This document shows positions 1-16,269 of a stretch of 64,000 bases of DNA, piece by piece; position 1 is the stretch's first letter, and each line of letters starts with the position of its first letter. The position numbers were made by a program, and so were the translations under genes. Where the stretch lies: assembly GCA_018466975.1 (NCBI GenBank), contig CM031562.1:2604001-2668000 (forward strand), read 5' to 3'. This DNA is from Sparassis latifolia. Lineage: Eukaryota; Basidiomycota; Agaricomycetes; Polyporales; Sparassidaceae. The notes under the pieces are model-generated. The model worked only from the letters and a program-made list of their open reading frames with translations, did not search any database and was not told the origin of the DNA.

Positions 1-4202
<4,202 letters not shown>

Positions 4203-5356
4203 AAGGACCAGGGAATCCAGTAGAGGAGAAGAAACCGGAATGACTACCACGACGGTTTTCCTCATCATCTTCCTAATCGTCCTCCACTGCACAACCCTCG
4301 CCTTTCTTTGGATCATCCACCGAATCCTTATCAGACGACTTGTCGAACACACACTCTTCACGCGAGACAGCCCGCACGCTAACGGCTGGGGTGATCAGAA
4401 CGATGCCTGGAACTGATCAGGCAGTTCTTATCTCTGTGGGAATACTCTTTATCGCCCAATGGATTTTCATCTATTTGATTACTACCGGATCCACGACATT
4501 CTATTTCACATCACAGATAACGCGACCCTTAATGACCGAAAGGTATAAAAGGGGAGAAAACGACATATCATCAATGCCCACTTCGCTATAGACGACCTTG
4601 TTCACAATATACTCGCTGAAGTCGCCTCCACAATTATGAGCATACCCGCATCGCCACGCTTGTCAATGGAGTACCCTCTCGAGCACAGACACCCTTTATC
4701 CGCACCTCATCGCCTCACCTTCTATCGAACTCAGTCACGCATCGGACGAACAAGAATTTGCCACACGCCTGGTCTCGCTATCCGTGTTCCTGTCGACTTC
4801 ACAGATATCCTCGTCGCCTTACGAAATCGCCCACAAGATCGACAAGCGGTGGTTTCCATGCAACGAGCATTAGAAATGGTCGAGTGGATGCAGACGGCCA
4901 GACAAGAGCTCATCGCAGCAGAAGAAAGGACGAGTAGAGCCGGACCAGAGTCGACCAAGTCTGGTCGTTGATGCGCAGTACGGCCACTCGTACAGCACAG
5001 GAGATTTGGAGGAGCATGGGGACGAAGACATCGGACACATCCTCGGATACACCACTAATGGAATACCCGCATCCACTCCTCGCCGCCGCCAGAACCAATT
5101 CCGCTCGACCTCGCCCTCCTCGTTACGCACGCACCCAGTGGACGATCTCCGTTATCCCAACCATCTTTCTCGACTGCATCCACTTCTTCGCGTCGCAGTC
5201 ATCCCTACAGGAATGGACGTATCCCCGAACAAGGATCACGAACCAGCCGCGGACATGCTACAGATGTGGAGGAGATCATTATGTCCGCGACTGCCCCCGA
5301 CAACGATGAAGATCACAATATTTCTTGTGGGACAAGAAACGTTAGACGGGAGCTGA
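4203..5356 (+). pseudogene. Extra 3' coding region of the chromovirus, with membrane segments and a zinc knuckle
   Basis: About 1.15 kb lie between the chromodomain and the 3' LTR, much longer than a normal leader. In different frames it encodes a hydrophobic segment TTTVFLIIFLIVLHCTTLAF (about 4225-4310), a second one in VLISVGILFIAQWIFIYL (about 4425-4480), an alpha-helical piece with RALEMVEWMQTARQEL (about 4865-4910), and at the end a full CCHC knuckle CYRCGGDHYVRDCP (about 5257-5298). The pieces lie in three frames, so the region is interrupted. I infer an accessory ORF of the element; the function is unknown. Confidence 0.5.
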
Positions 5357-5994
5357 TGTTACAACGCTCCCCACTTGTGGCGCGTCTTTTCTTTTTCTTT
5401 TCCTTGTTCCCTTTACGTTACCAGACCACGTGATCCAACACGTGACTCATTGAGCGCAACCTCCGATTCTTTACCCAGATGCCCAGAACCCTAGTCTAGG
5501 TTACACCGGATCCAACTCCGGACCTTCTTCTTATCGCGCATGCAAGATGTGCATGTACGCCTCATCTTTACCTCGTTCTGATACACGACTCGTTATCCCC
5601 ATTAGTACTGATTATCTCTCACGACCTTACTCAGCTTTCTCATACATATTACTTCCTCGCTGTTACCTTGCCCAGATATCGTTTCACCTTATCTAGCCAA
5701 TGAACGGATCTGCATTTACTGCGTAGTACTGCGGATACCTTTTGTATAAGTAACGACCTTGTCGAGCTGGATCCCCATCTCGACCTGGTTACCATTAAAC
5801 CAGCTTTCCACTTGCCTTTGACTGAGATCGACCGTCAGTAGCAGACAGCTACTACGAGTCATAAGAATGAACTCTGATCGACCTTCAGTGCGAGAACATC
5901 GCCAGAAGTGTCACTTGAACGGACTTGTGTCTTAGACTAAGACCTTGTCTCGTGACGACTCGACTAGACGCTCGTGTTTCGCTGCCACGTAACA
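5357..5994 (+). repeat. 3' long terminal repeat of the chromovirus, 638 bp
   Basis: It begins TGTTAC and ends GTAACA, a perfect 6-bp terminal inverted pair of the canonical TG...CA type. It is preceded by the purine-rich GACGGGAGCTGA, a plausible polypurine tract. A TATA-like stretch TTTTGTATAAG lies near 5738-5748. The boundaries are inferred without the 5' LTR for comparison. Confidence 0.75.
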
Positions 5995-6799
5995 GTGAGG
6001 CTACAACAGGTAGGTGTTACTATATTCATAACTGACATACCACATGAATCTTTCTTCCTGTAGATCACGTCAAACTCCCCCATGTGCTTGGGAAACCTAT
6101 CAATCTTCGTGAATTCCTGGCGCCTGGGGCTGGAGGAATATACCACCTTGCCACTCTCAAGTACTCCCAACTGCTATATCCCAAACTCCATCTCATCGAC
6201 GATCTGTCGCTAGAGGATGGAGTTGCTTTCATTGCATCTCGAGTCGCGCGACCCCTCACGTACATTCGGAAAGATGGGATACACTACGAATCGACCTCTA
6301 ACAAGCGCACAAAAGCTGATCAATACGTCTTCATCATAGATCCTAGTGGAGAGTCAGGTGAGCGTGTACCTGTGGAGATCGCAGCACTACTAGGCATCAA
6401 GGTTGCGGAGAAATTGCCGCATGTATGCGCTGTCATCCGCCGCATGGTCTCTGATGAGAATATTCCAACATTCCCATGGCAAACTTAGTATGCAGTCTAC
6501 GCTCTCACACACAATCAGATATACCTCACGCTGATGTATAACTCCCACTCTAGCTCCAATTTGCTAGGAATTCACGTCTCGTATGCCAATCACCTCGGAC
6601 CTTATGAAATTGTGCCTGCTACGGCCCTCGATGCTCCTCTCGCCTTGATCCCAGTCCGATCTGAACGTTTGGCACAAGAACTATGGGTCTCAGTTTCATT
6701 CGACCATGTACGTCTACCTACAGTGCCGCTGAACTATACTAACTATGGAACAAGACGGGAAATGAGCCTGAAGAGCTTCTCGACGATGAAGATGATTAG
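5995..6799 (+). pseudogene. Remnant of an unrecognised gene interrupted by the chromovirus
   Basis: Coding sequence resumes just after the LTR. A short exon end (about 5995-6009) is followed by an intron 6010-6063 (GTAGGT...CTGTAG), then an exon reading HVKLPHVLGKPINLREF onward from 6064. The frame runs to TAG 6486-6488 and continues in the same frame (YAVYALTHNQIY) to an intron 6708-6754 with CTAAC branch site. It ends in an acidic tail LLDDEDD and TAG 6797-6799. The 5' end was separated by the retroelement. I do not recognise the family; it looks like a repeat-associated basidiomycete protein. Confidence 0.55.
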
Positions 6800-6853
6800 A
6801 ACAGTATGCACATGCCAAGAATGCGGAACTTCGGGACAGTGGGCTGCAAGCTG

Positions 6854-8506
6854 CTACCCGAAGTACAAATCATCAGAATCATCATTCTCGGCAACTACCT
6901 CTTTCTCTTTCTCCTTCATGGTCTTGATCTTCTTCGCAATCTTCTTCTTTGACGATCGCTCACCCTTGTTGCCTGCACTCTCTGCCAAGCATGCCTTCTT
7001 GTTCGAGGCGATCTCTGCCTTCGCCTCTTGCATGCACTTCTGCTTCTCAGTGATATCCTGAGGGTCCTCTTTGTCCCCCCAAAGATGGCCATTGTTCACG
7101 ATGCGGCTCTCCACATCATATTGCTTGTTATTCTCGAGGGCTAACCAAGCTTGGTCAATCATCCAGCGCCGTGCCTTATTCTTGAGGTCTCTTGATACCT
7201 TCAGCGGCTCATCAATGGTCTTGGCAGCCTTCATACGAGGAATATATCTGTTTGACGGCTCTGGGTCTCAAGTTGCATCAACCGCCCGAAACAGGTTGAT
7301 TAACTGGCATACAAGTCATTCTCTCCGTGCTTGTGGAAGAAAATAATATGCGCACCTCTTGGCTTCGGTAAGCAGGGGCCTTGGAGATATATTTCCCCGT
7401 GAATTCACCCTTCTCATGCACCTGGTCCTCGTCATCGGACATCAGGTTCACGGTGAACGCTGCATCGTACTTTGGATCGCGCCACTCGGATTCCTTGGGC
7501 AAGTTGGTACACTTACGGATGCGCACTTGAAGCTTCTATAACATATGTAAGCCCATGCCTTCGTTACTCAGAACTGCAGACAGACTTACTCCTTTCGCAC
7601 GGCTGGTTGTATGTGTTGACTTCTTCGCTGTAACGGGCATGTCTTTCACAGCGCCATTTCCACCAGCCTCTGCGGAATCATTATCCTCGTACGCCATCAC
7701 ATTCATATCCCACTGAACCATTACTGAATGACCACGTGCACTGATCAGCTTTTCATCACGAAGAGCTTTTTGCAGTGCACGGAATTTCTTCTTCATGCTC
7801 TCCTCAGCATCAGATTTGAGAAGATCTCGAATGGGCTTGGCCGCGCCAGGTACGAGTTCCGCTCCTTGTTTGATGATCATCGTGACCAGTGTCCTAATGT
7901 TCTTGTAGTTTCCAGCGGCATCCCAAGGCTGATCCCATCGAAAGCACATCAAGTCGGTCTTGGTTGCAGGATCAACTGGCATAGGCTCTCCTTCCTTCGG
8001 CCAGAATGGAAGAGTGCGCGGTTTAAGGTTCGGAATGCCCATGCGCGTCTGGAAAACCTGCCGAACGAGCTCCTGAGACTTTCATGTGAGTACCTCTTTG
8101 CGAACATCACCAGGGGCTGACTCACTCGGTAGGATGCATCTCTCAACGCTGCGGCACTGGCTGCAATTCTCATCTTCTCCTTCTTGTCAAAACCTTCGTC
8201 CGACTCATCCTCCCCTTCGCTCGAGGCCTCCTCGGTGGCCTCCAAGCGGTCCTGCAGCTCTGATGCCAAGTCTTGCAGTCTGCCAATGAGCCTGGCCTGT
8301 TTATCGAGCCGATCAATTGCGGTCTCGAGGCACTTTTTGTACGTCTCTGCAACTGTCTTGAAGCTCTCTATCTCAATCCTCAACAGCTCTTTTTCACCTT
8401 CCAGAACTTCGATGTGCATCTGGTGATCAGACACCTGCGCCACAAGCATCGCCGTCTTCTGTTTCCTCGCCACTATGCCATTCTCGGTGGTGTTCGCGTC
8501 CTCCAT
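6854..8506 (-). pseudogene. Coiled-coil protein of unknown function, one premature stop
   Basis: Four exons, all phase 0: 8506-8126, 8072-7590, 7535-7356 and 7303-6854, with GTGAGT, GTAAGT and GTGCGC donors. The model gives 497 codons before the final stop. The N-terminal third is a long charged helix (residues about 20-95, EKELLRIEIESFKTVAETY, DKQARLIGRLQDLASELQD) and is probably a coiled coil. The middle carries FWPKEGEPMPVDPATKTDL and WRDPKYDAAFTVNLMSDDED; the C-terminus is Lys/Glu-rich. An in-frame TGA at 7268-7270 stands between DAT and DPEPSNRY and most simply was TGG. It converges with the remnant gene at 6.06-6.80 kb. Conserved hypothetical; no function assigned. Confidence 0.6.
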
Positions 8507-9332
8507 GGCAAGAAAGTACTAGTACCGTGAAGGTTGAGGGCATGTACGAGGCCGAGCAGCGGACACAGATTCGGGTGCTCGCATCGATGCAGTGTCTCTC
8601 TGCGCGCTTGACTCGAGCTTCTCGTTCATCAACTGTACAATGCGAGCGCACGCGGATACTGATCATTTTATTATCATTAATCTATCCTAATACATCATTT
8701 CGGCACATGGATTACTGCTTTTCACACCGCAGGAGACTGTTAATATGGGCAGACGAGGGACGGCAAGGAGGAGGTGAGGGAAGGCTGCACGGTGGCACCC
8801 AGCGTGGCCGGAGAGAATGTGGTAAAATGTGAGCAGAAATGTTCAGTAGAATGATGGAACAATGCTGCAAAAACTTGTAATCGGAGGTAGATTCTCTGCG
8901 GAGGGTATCTGAGGCACAATGTTGGGAAAATGTTCTAAAATCTGACATTTCTCTCGGAATCTGCCGGTGTCAGAATCCGGAGCGTTGTGCTGTGTGTGTA
9001 CCAGAGAGCTATGAGAATGCGGCAGAAACGCGAGACTTGCATGGGTAGATGAGAACGCGTTTTGACACGTCGCGTGTGCACGTGATTTGCGGAGATGAAA
9101 ATACCCAACCTACCGATAAGGACCACCTTCAATATGGATAGCAGACGCCAGACACGGATATCCTGAGGAACGAAGGTTGAAGCAGAGTGTCAGTCTGCCT
9201 TTGGGAGACTAGTTCGGAACGTGTCTCCAGCGCCAGTTCAGCCATGAGTTAAAGAACACCTCCCTCGTGGCCGAATCCCTCTCCTTTGCTCGCGGTCGGC
9301 GACCCATACAACCTTGGGACTACTCTCATTCT
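8507..9332. other. Intergenic region between divergent genes
   Basis: This stretch separates the start of the minus-strand coiled-coil gene from the start of the plus-strand RBR gene and should hold both promoters. I see only short open frames on both strands without family resemblance, and no clear TATA box close to either start. Confidence 0.5.
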
Positions 9333-12281
9333 ATGGATTCGCGCAGTCCAATTTGCTCCTTCTATCTGCGTAACGGATGCGCTAGAGGACAGCAATGCCG
9401 TTTCTATCACCCTCCGAATACAATTGCCCATGCGCCCTTAACACTGGCACCATCGACGTTCTCTACGAATGCTAACAGGCTCTGTGTCCACTTCGTTCGT
9501 GGTGACTGTCGATTTGGAGATCGGTGTCGAGACAGGCATGTCGTGCCCGACTCTCCTGCGGCTGAGCTAAAATCGCCGATCTTGATATCACCTGTTTCTT
9601 CCAAAGTTACGCCGACAGACAAGTACATAGACGATGCCGCGATATGCCTGTATTTTCGACAAGGATCGTGTCGATTCGGCGATCAATGTCGTCTCTTGCA
9701 TACCCCAGAGGCTCTCAAGACTGCTTCATTACTCTCCATCTCTTCTACTGGATTGCAGCCTTCGAATGAACAGTCTTGGAGTGCGTCGAAGGCGGGAAAA
9801 GTGTCCGTCTTTGGCCCTTGCAAGTTCTTCGTCCAGGGAAGATGCACACAGGGAGCCGCCTGTCTATTTCCCCATGTGGCCCCTGTGCAGCCCGCAGCTG
9901 TCGAGATAAAAACCAACAGTACTAGTGGAGCAGCACGATATGCACCAAGTGCGACTGCTATTACTGAGGACGCCGCGGATGAAAATCATTCTCAGGACGA
10001 CCTCCCGTCAAACTCGCAAATCGCTCTTACTTTTTCCAATCCAAGAAATGTACACTCTACAGGGTCAGGCGAGGTATGTTTCCTGTATGCATGGTATCCC
10101 AATTCGATGCATCTTGTTTAGGCTACAGATGTCTGACAAGCCCCGCAGGATTCCATTATATCCCGACAGTTCCTTGGCTGCAGCGTTCAGTTCTCCTCGG
10201 GCGCGTCCATCGACAGTGTCATCACCGCCTTCGAATCTCCCCGCATCATTATCTCAAACCTGCCGCTCACGATGACTCAAGCCGAACTCATAGAGCTGAC
10301 AGAGCGTCATGGTGACCTGAAGACCGCGAACCTCACAGAACGTGTCTCAGCTGCGACAGCCACTGCTCTTGTCGAATATACATCGCCAGACCACGCATCC
10401 ATGGCCGTGAAGAAGCTTGATGGCAAGAAGCTCGGGGCTCTGAAGCTCTCCGTACGTCTCGATCTGCGCCGTGGGGCCAGTGGTGCAGCAGTTCTCCAAA
10501 GCAACAAAGTTAAGCTTACCTGGTTTGCGCCGAGTCGCGTCGCATGGGCCCACTTCGACTCCATCTCTGCGGCTAAGGCGGCTGCACAGAGGATCAATGG
10601 GCAGGAATACGATGGTCGGAAGGTATCCGCCACCTTCCAGACACCGTCTCCCTTCCAGAGGACGTCGTTCGCCGTGGAGTTGAAGGGCCTGCCGGTGCAT
10701 GTCACTCAGACCCGCCTGTCCCGTTGGTGCCTCACGGGCTCGCTGAAGATCGGGCAGCTCAGCTATGACGAGCAAGCGAGCCTGGAGGAAATACAGAGCC
10801 TGTTGCGAAGACATGGTGCGCTGGACGCGTTCGACGTGTTACCCAATTTAACTGCATCCAGAACCAAGATCACCGCGTTCGCGCAATTCGGCACTGCAGA
10901 GGCCGCTGCCGACGCCGTGAATGCGCTTCATCGCAAATCTCAAGCCTTCTTGCGATATAGTACCATCTACCTCGATGTCGTGCATGCCGTGAAGGGCGTG
11001 CTCCCGAAAGCCCAATATGTTGTCATCAAGGAGGACCTCGAACGCCTGTGCGCCACATTGGAAGGATGCAAGATGCGATTCTACGACCGCGGTGATGCGG
11101 GAGAGCTGCTCGACTCCGTCGGGTACCGCATATATGGAGCAAATGCAAAGGCTATTGGTCGTGCCAAATTACAACTAGATCGGCTGCTGGATGGTGAGAT
11201 CCTGATTTCTGATGTCACCACCGGAGGAGCACTTTGGGACGAGTACTTCCAGTCAAGCGATGGGAGGACTTTCTTGGATACGTGCGACGAGGTTGGAATA
11301 TTTGTCAAAACGGACCCGCGCACTCGTGTCGTTCGTTTATTCGGGCCGTCTAATGCGAGGTCGCAAGCCAGGGCTCGCATCTTGGTCCGTCTCGCGATTA
11401 TCAAGGGACAGCGGCACAGCATACCTCTCGAACGGGGTATTCTGCCTGAGGTGATGAACCGCATGCATGCCCTTCAAGAAGCAGCAGGGTCAGCGGAGCT
11501 GTCTCTCAACGTTGTCGCGCGCACGTTGGTGGTGCGCGGGGACGATGTGCACGTAGAACGCGTCCGTCGCGCCGTCGCATCTTTGTCGTCGTCTAGCGAT
11601 GTGCTGTCCGACGACGCATGCTGTCCCGTCTGCTTTTGCGACGTATCTGATCCGAGCGTACTGCCTTGCGGACATTCCTACTGCAGGTCATGTCTTCAGC
11701 TCCTTCTGCTATCATCCGCCGGACCAGATTTTTCCCTGTCGAGTCTGGTTTGCATCCAATCGGTAGACAGAGATGGTCAGCAGGTCGCATGTGGCAACGC
11801 GATCCCCACATCAGTCCTGCGCGACCTCCTCTCTCCACCGGAGGAAACGCGACTGCTCACTGCTGCGTTCCTTGCTCACATTCACGCGCGGCCAGACGAG
11901 TTCCACTACTGTCCGACGCCGGACTGTGAGGTCGTGTACCGCACGGGACGTGCAGGTGCGGTTCTCCAGTGTCCTGTGTGCGTGGCGCGGATATGCCCGG
12001 CGTGTCACTGCGAGTTCCACGAGGGGATGAGTTGCGCAGAATATCATGATAACGTCTCCGGCGGGCACGAGGCATATAACAAATGGCGGCTGGAGAATGG
12101 CATCAAACCGTGTCCGAAGTGCAAGGCAGACCTGCAGAAGAACGGAGGCTGCAACCATATCAAGTGCGTCAGGTGTGGAACGCACATGTGCTGGGTCTGC
12201 ATGGAGACGTTCTCGGATTCCGGGACTGGAGGCGGGGTGTACGAGCATATGCGTCGGGCCCATGGAGGTATTGGCGCCTGA
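9333..12281 (+). CDS. RBR E3 ubiquitin ligase with four CCCH zinc fingers and an RRM-like region
   Basis: Two exons, 9333-10073 and 10149-12281, with intron GTATGT...CCGCAG in phase 0, give 957 aa. Four C-x7-C-x5-C-x3-H fingers lie at residues about 8-26, 51-69, 105-123 and 163-181. An RRM-like fold starts near 279 (RIIISNLPL) with further RNA-binding-like repeats after it. The RBR module starts near 739: RING1 (CPVCFCDV, CGHSYCRSC), IBR (CPTPDC to CPACHCEFHEG), and RING2 (CPKCKADLQKNGGCNHIKC). The Cys in NGGCNHI, near residue 915, is the expected thioester-forming catalytic residue. The protein should take ubiquitin from an E2 and transfer it to substrate; the fingers suggest RNA binding. 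The ATG at 9333 is the first in frame. The copy looks intact. A degenerate duplicate of its RING part lies at 34.2 kb. Confidence 0.9.
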
Positions 12282-13840
12282 ACATCCACGAACATGTGAA
12301 CGTGGCTCTGCTCAGTGCGACTGCTGTCAGCACGAATGTGGATGTTCAAGACTTTTCTCTTGTACATTAGGTTCTGCGCTGATGGTCTGTTAAATAAATT
12401 TGCAAGCCACGGGGCTGATAGTGCCCACCGTGGAATGATCAACCTTCTGGTTGACATCAAAGCGAGGACTCATGGTACGACAACAGTGGCCACAGCGTCG
12501 TCCGGCTACTGCAACGTTGGAGTAGTGGCCATTGGACGGTGTATGGTACTGACGTTTCAAGCTGTCATAGCAACAGGCCAGGGGTGATTCCAGTGACTAG
12601 TATACAAGGACAAGTAAATCATGGACCAAGTCTACTAACGTGGAAGCCCGAGAATGACAAACAACGTAACAAACAGAAGACAGTGAAGACTCAAATTCAG
12701 CGCACGTTGGTTTCCCCGCCGCGCTCGCCACGAGCGGCGGCGAGTACTTATCCCGAGGGCCACGAAAAGGCCTGCGCCAGGACCGACGGGCGAAAGCGCT
12801 TCGTCGATCCGTACCTCGGGACGCACCTTGTACCCTCTATCTAACTCCTGCTTCTTCCTGTTGTCGTCGTCGGCCATTTTCTTCTTCGTCGTGTGCCTCC
12901 ACTGCTCTTGTTTTCTTCTTCGCCTCCTACGTCGGATACCTCTTCACCCCTTGTTCTACTTGATCGGGGCGCCGGCGTCGGCATCGTCGGGTTTGAGGGT
13001 GTTCGCGTCGAGGTGTTCTTGCTGCGCTGCCGAACGTTAATGTCCTTGATGCACACAAGCCGAACCACGCACCGATTGCTTAGACCGCTTGCATGTTTAC
13101 TTCGCTGCCATGCTCGAGTACTTCTTGAGGTCACACCCTTGATATATTCACAGCCTCGGAGGTCCTCGCTGTCGGTCTTGACTGCGCCACAATACTTTGT
13201 TGTCGGTCTTGTCGATCACACACCTTACGATTGCACGCCTTTTCTGTTGACTCCTTCTTGAGCTTGAGGTACACTCTTACTGCCATGGCCTGTAAATGTC
13301 GACGAGTTAGCCACACGAACAACGACGCCACACTGATACCTCACCTGTCTTGACTTGAATGTGGCGCGGCACAGTAGTCGAAGTCACCACGCAAGCTGAT
13401 AGCGGCGATGAATGAAAGTGGATGCGACTGTCAGAACGTGTCAATAGCGTGCGCGGCGTCGACATACCTTGGTGGCCAATGTCGTGACATCGTGTAAGCC
13501 AATGAAGGATAGTGGCCATGGACCAGGCAGACAAGGGAAGGGATGAGGACAGGTGAGTGGCCATCAATGGACAAATGAGAGGAGTGGAGATGTACAAATT
13601 GAAGGTCAAGATGCGTTTGGGGAGCCCGGGTCGCCACTTGGCCTTTTGTACTAGTTGTGGCTGACGCTGCGGTCACTTCCGTTGGGATCACGTGGACGTA
13701 ACGCCCTATAACGCGTATCGCGTATTCGTCACTGCGGGTGGTGGTGGTGGTGTATCAGGTGCAACGCGGTTGGTACCAAATCATACTACCTAGGAGACAT
13801 CCGTCTGCAGAACTGCCGCAAGCTCTTCATCTTTTCTAAC
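11650..13840. repeat. Segmental duplication, copy A (RBR 3' part plus downstream DNA)
   Basis: Blocks of this interval recur in the same order and orientation at 34240-35960: the RING/IBR part (CTGCCTTGCGGACATTCCTA-like), the run from the cgcacgttggtttccccgcc motif through accctctatctaactcct (about 12700-12850), and the later stretch around gggatcacgtggacgtaac (about 13684). Copy B lacks the DNA between about 11970 and 12640. After the RBR stop (12281) no gene is supported here up to 13840; both strands show only short open frames. Confidence 0.8.
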
Positions 13841-14916
13841 ATGTTTACAAAAAAGTGCACCTGTGAAATAGGCACGGACATGCCTACGTCTCGCAGAAAG
13901 TGTCGAGAAGGTCTTCCGCCAGTTCTCATCAAATAAATCTGTGGCGTACTACACAAGACCGACGACGCACCCAATGAAGCACTCCAATTTCTCAGGAGTC
14001 CCTGGCTACCGCCAGCTACGTCTGTGCTGACATTCTCAAGAGACACATCCCCCTCAACCAGCCCCAGGTCTTCTATATACGAAATGGAGTCGAGGAGCGA
14101 TGATGAAAATCACGGGCCAGCCTGAAACATTGGACTCTGTCTTGTTTGAGAACCTGAATACTTACCTTGGTATGCACTGATGATTTCACCATCAGCAAGA
14201 ATTGCACACTCGGTTCCCGTACATCTCCTTGTTCATATTTCCATTCAGCGACTTCTTGGCATATGCCATTGCCCGCAAGTCCTTGTTGAGGCTCATTATA
14301 TCGGACACATCGATGACCGTGGTGAAAAGCTGTAGTTTTCATGCAGTGCGGTAGAAAATCAAGTCAAACATAGAAAGTCTGAGTATAATGCAGCTCCTTG
14401 CGCGGTTCGTTAGAAGCTGGAAGTTCGAGGCACACGGAGAAACGGTGAGCACCTTTGATAGGATTTTGCCAAAAGAGAGGGTTAACCTAGTGTTAACTTT
14501 TGCATGTGAGCCTGCGGGCCGTCAAGTGGGAACAGCTGCAACTGTCATCAATGAAGCTCTTGACCGCACCGGTCGTTGATGGGGCTCACTCTGAGGGCCA
14601 GACCACTTCAGTGATAAATTAATAGTATCCCCCTACAGGTAAAGCTTGTCCGACTCTCGGGGAACAGGTTATGGAATGTTGCAACAGACTTGATTGGGCA
14701 GCTCACAAGCGCACACATCCGATCACGTGGGCGCCTACATTGATCAACGATCCTAATCAGGGCAAGTTTGAAGTACTCAAGAGTTCACGGTGCCCGAAGA
14801 CAAAATGCCTGGAGCGCTGGTTTACCCCTGGCATTTATATAAACACCTTCACGATCATCCCTAGCATCCTCTGAGACTTTTATTTTCATGGCCCTCTCAG
14901 TCTCTGTTTATCTGGG
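13841..14916. other. Intergenic region upstream of the alpha/beta-hydrolase remnant
   Basis: No gene supported. At 14834-14843 there is a good TATA box (TTTATATAAA) 74 bp before the hydrolase ATG at 14917, so the promoter of that dead gene is still recognisable. Confidence 0.6.
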
Positions 14917-16269
14917 ATGCCTACACTCAACTGCCAAGCCTACATCTGCAACCCTCGCCCGAATTATCCTCTTTTCATCACAGTGAAGCATTACTGGTTA
15001 TCTGAAGCAGACGTCTCGGGAGATCCAGCGGTATTAACTTTAATCTTCACTCGCGGAACAGGATTTCACAAAGAACAGTAGGAGCCTACCATTGAGGAAT
15101 TGTATGATAACGGCAGGCGCGAAGGAAAACCTCGGATACGAGAAGCCTGGAGCACTGATTCGCCAAACGCTGGAGCAGCGGCGGTGCTGAACGAGAAGAC
15201 GTTGCTGCATGGGTATTCTGTCTGTGAGTCTCACATGGGATCTTCCGGATATGTGCTCACCATATGGCAGTTGATTGCCAGGAGTATGTCCACGCTGTAC
15301 ACATATTCCTCACCGGTCTCAGCACAGGCGTCGACGTTGACTTTAGCACGCACAATATAGTAAGTATAGGACATTCGATGGGGTGCGCAGCAATGTGTGT
15401 ACTGTCACTATATGAGCTATGATCACTAGTGATCATGCTCATCTATGTCCAGCATCCTCGGTGGAACGTACACTCCCAAGCTGAAATTTATTAGTGCCAT
15501 ACTGGTAGATCCCGTACTATATCCACACTCCCCTTTTGCCAGAGATATCCGTGGGAGGCTATTAGCGACTACCAATGCTCGACGGGATATATGGCCTTCA
15601 CACGCTGAGGTGCTCTCAGCTTGCTGAGCTCGCTCATCGTACAGGGCATGGGATCAGAGGGTACTCCGTATTTTCATTATAAGAAAACATTTCTAACACG
15701 TTTAGAAAGAATTGACGGTGATCTTGATACAGGAATACGGCTTACGGGATCTACCCACTGCCTACTATCTGGACAAGAAGGACAGTGTGACATTAAAGTG
15801 TAGTAAAGTCCAGGAAATTGTGAGTGATCAACAAATGAATGGTGACATCCTTCTCTGATATGTTGGTAGGCGACTTATATGGAGGAACTGGGAAGTCGAA
15901 GAGCATACGATTTCCTGCTGACCCTCTGTGCGACGATGCCGGTACACTTTATTTATGGCACTATTGATGATTTCCTGTATGCTTCCAACATCTTATCAGA
16001 ACACCTTGATTGCTGATCATTTTTAGACCACGGGCTGTGCAAGACTATGTGCTCAATGTCTGTGCACAAGGAGAGTACACATCGGCTAGACGTGTGGGGG
16101 GCACATGGTGAGTCAGATTTATTCCTTTCGAATGTCCCCCAGAGCGTTGATGTGACGCTATCCGAAGGTCCCACAGATGCAGCCTAAAAGGTTGGCGGAT
16201 GCAATTTGGGACATATTAGCCCACGATCCAGTTCTCCGATCAGCCAATAAATCCCTGAGCAGGCTTTGA
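14917..16269 (+). pseudogene. Alpha/beta-hydrolase fold protein, decayed
   Basis: Seven exons can be placed: 14917-15223, 15271-15394, 15453-15678, 15733-15819, 15870-15976, 16027-16107 and 16177-16269. The fold is clear: GTGFHKE near the oxyanion strand, nucleophile elbow GHSMG (15369-15383), ILVDPVLYP, AWDQRVL, EYGLRDLPT, IYGTIDDFLP (acid-residue strand), and a C-terminal LADAIW helix following the catalytic-His loop. Lesions: TAG at 15079-15081 where Trp is expected (HKEQ_EPTIEEL), TGA at 15625-15627, intron 3 donor AT instead of GT at 15679, and one G too few in the G run before the catalytic His (16096-16101), which puts His out of frame. I infer a recently lost esterase/hydrolase of a secondary-metabolism-like fungal family; the substrate is unknown. 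Confidence 0.75.

Noticed and set aside
12635..13134. Minus-strand basic open frames downstream of the RBR gene
   Set aside because: They recur in the duplicated copy, but their frames are not kept between copies, which argues against a coding role.
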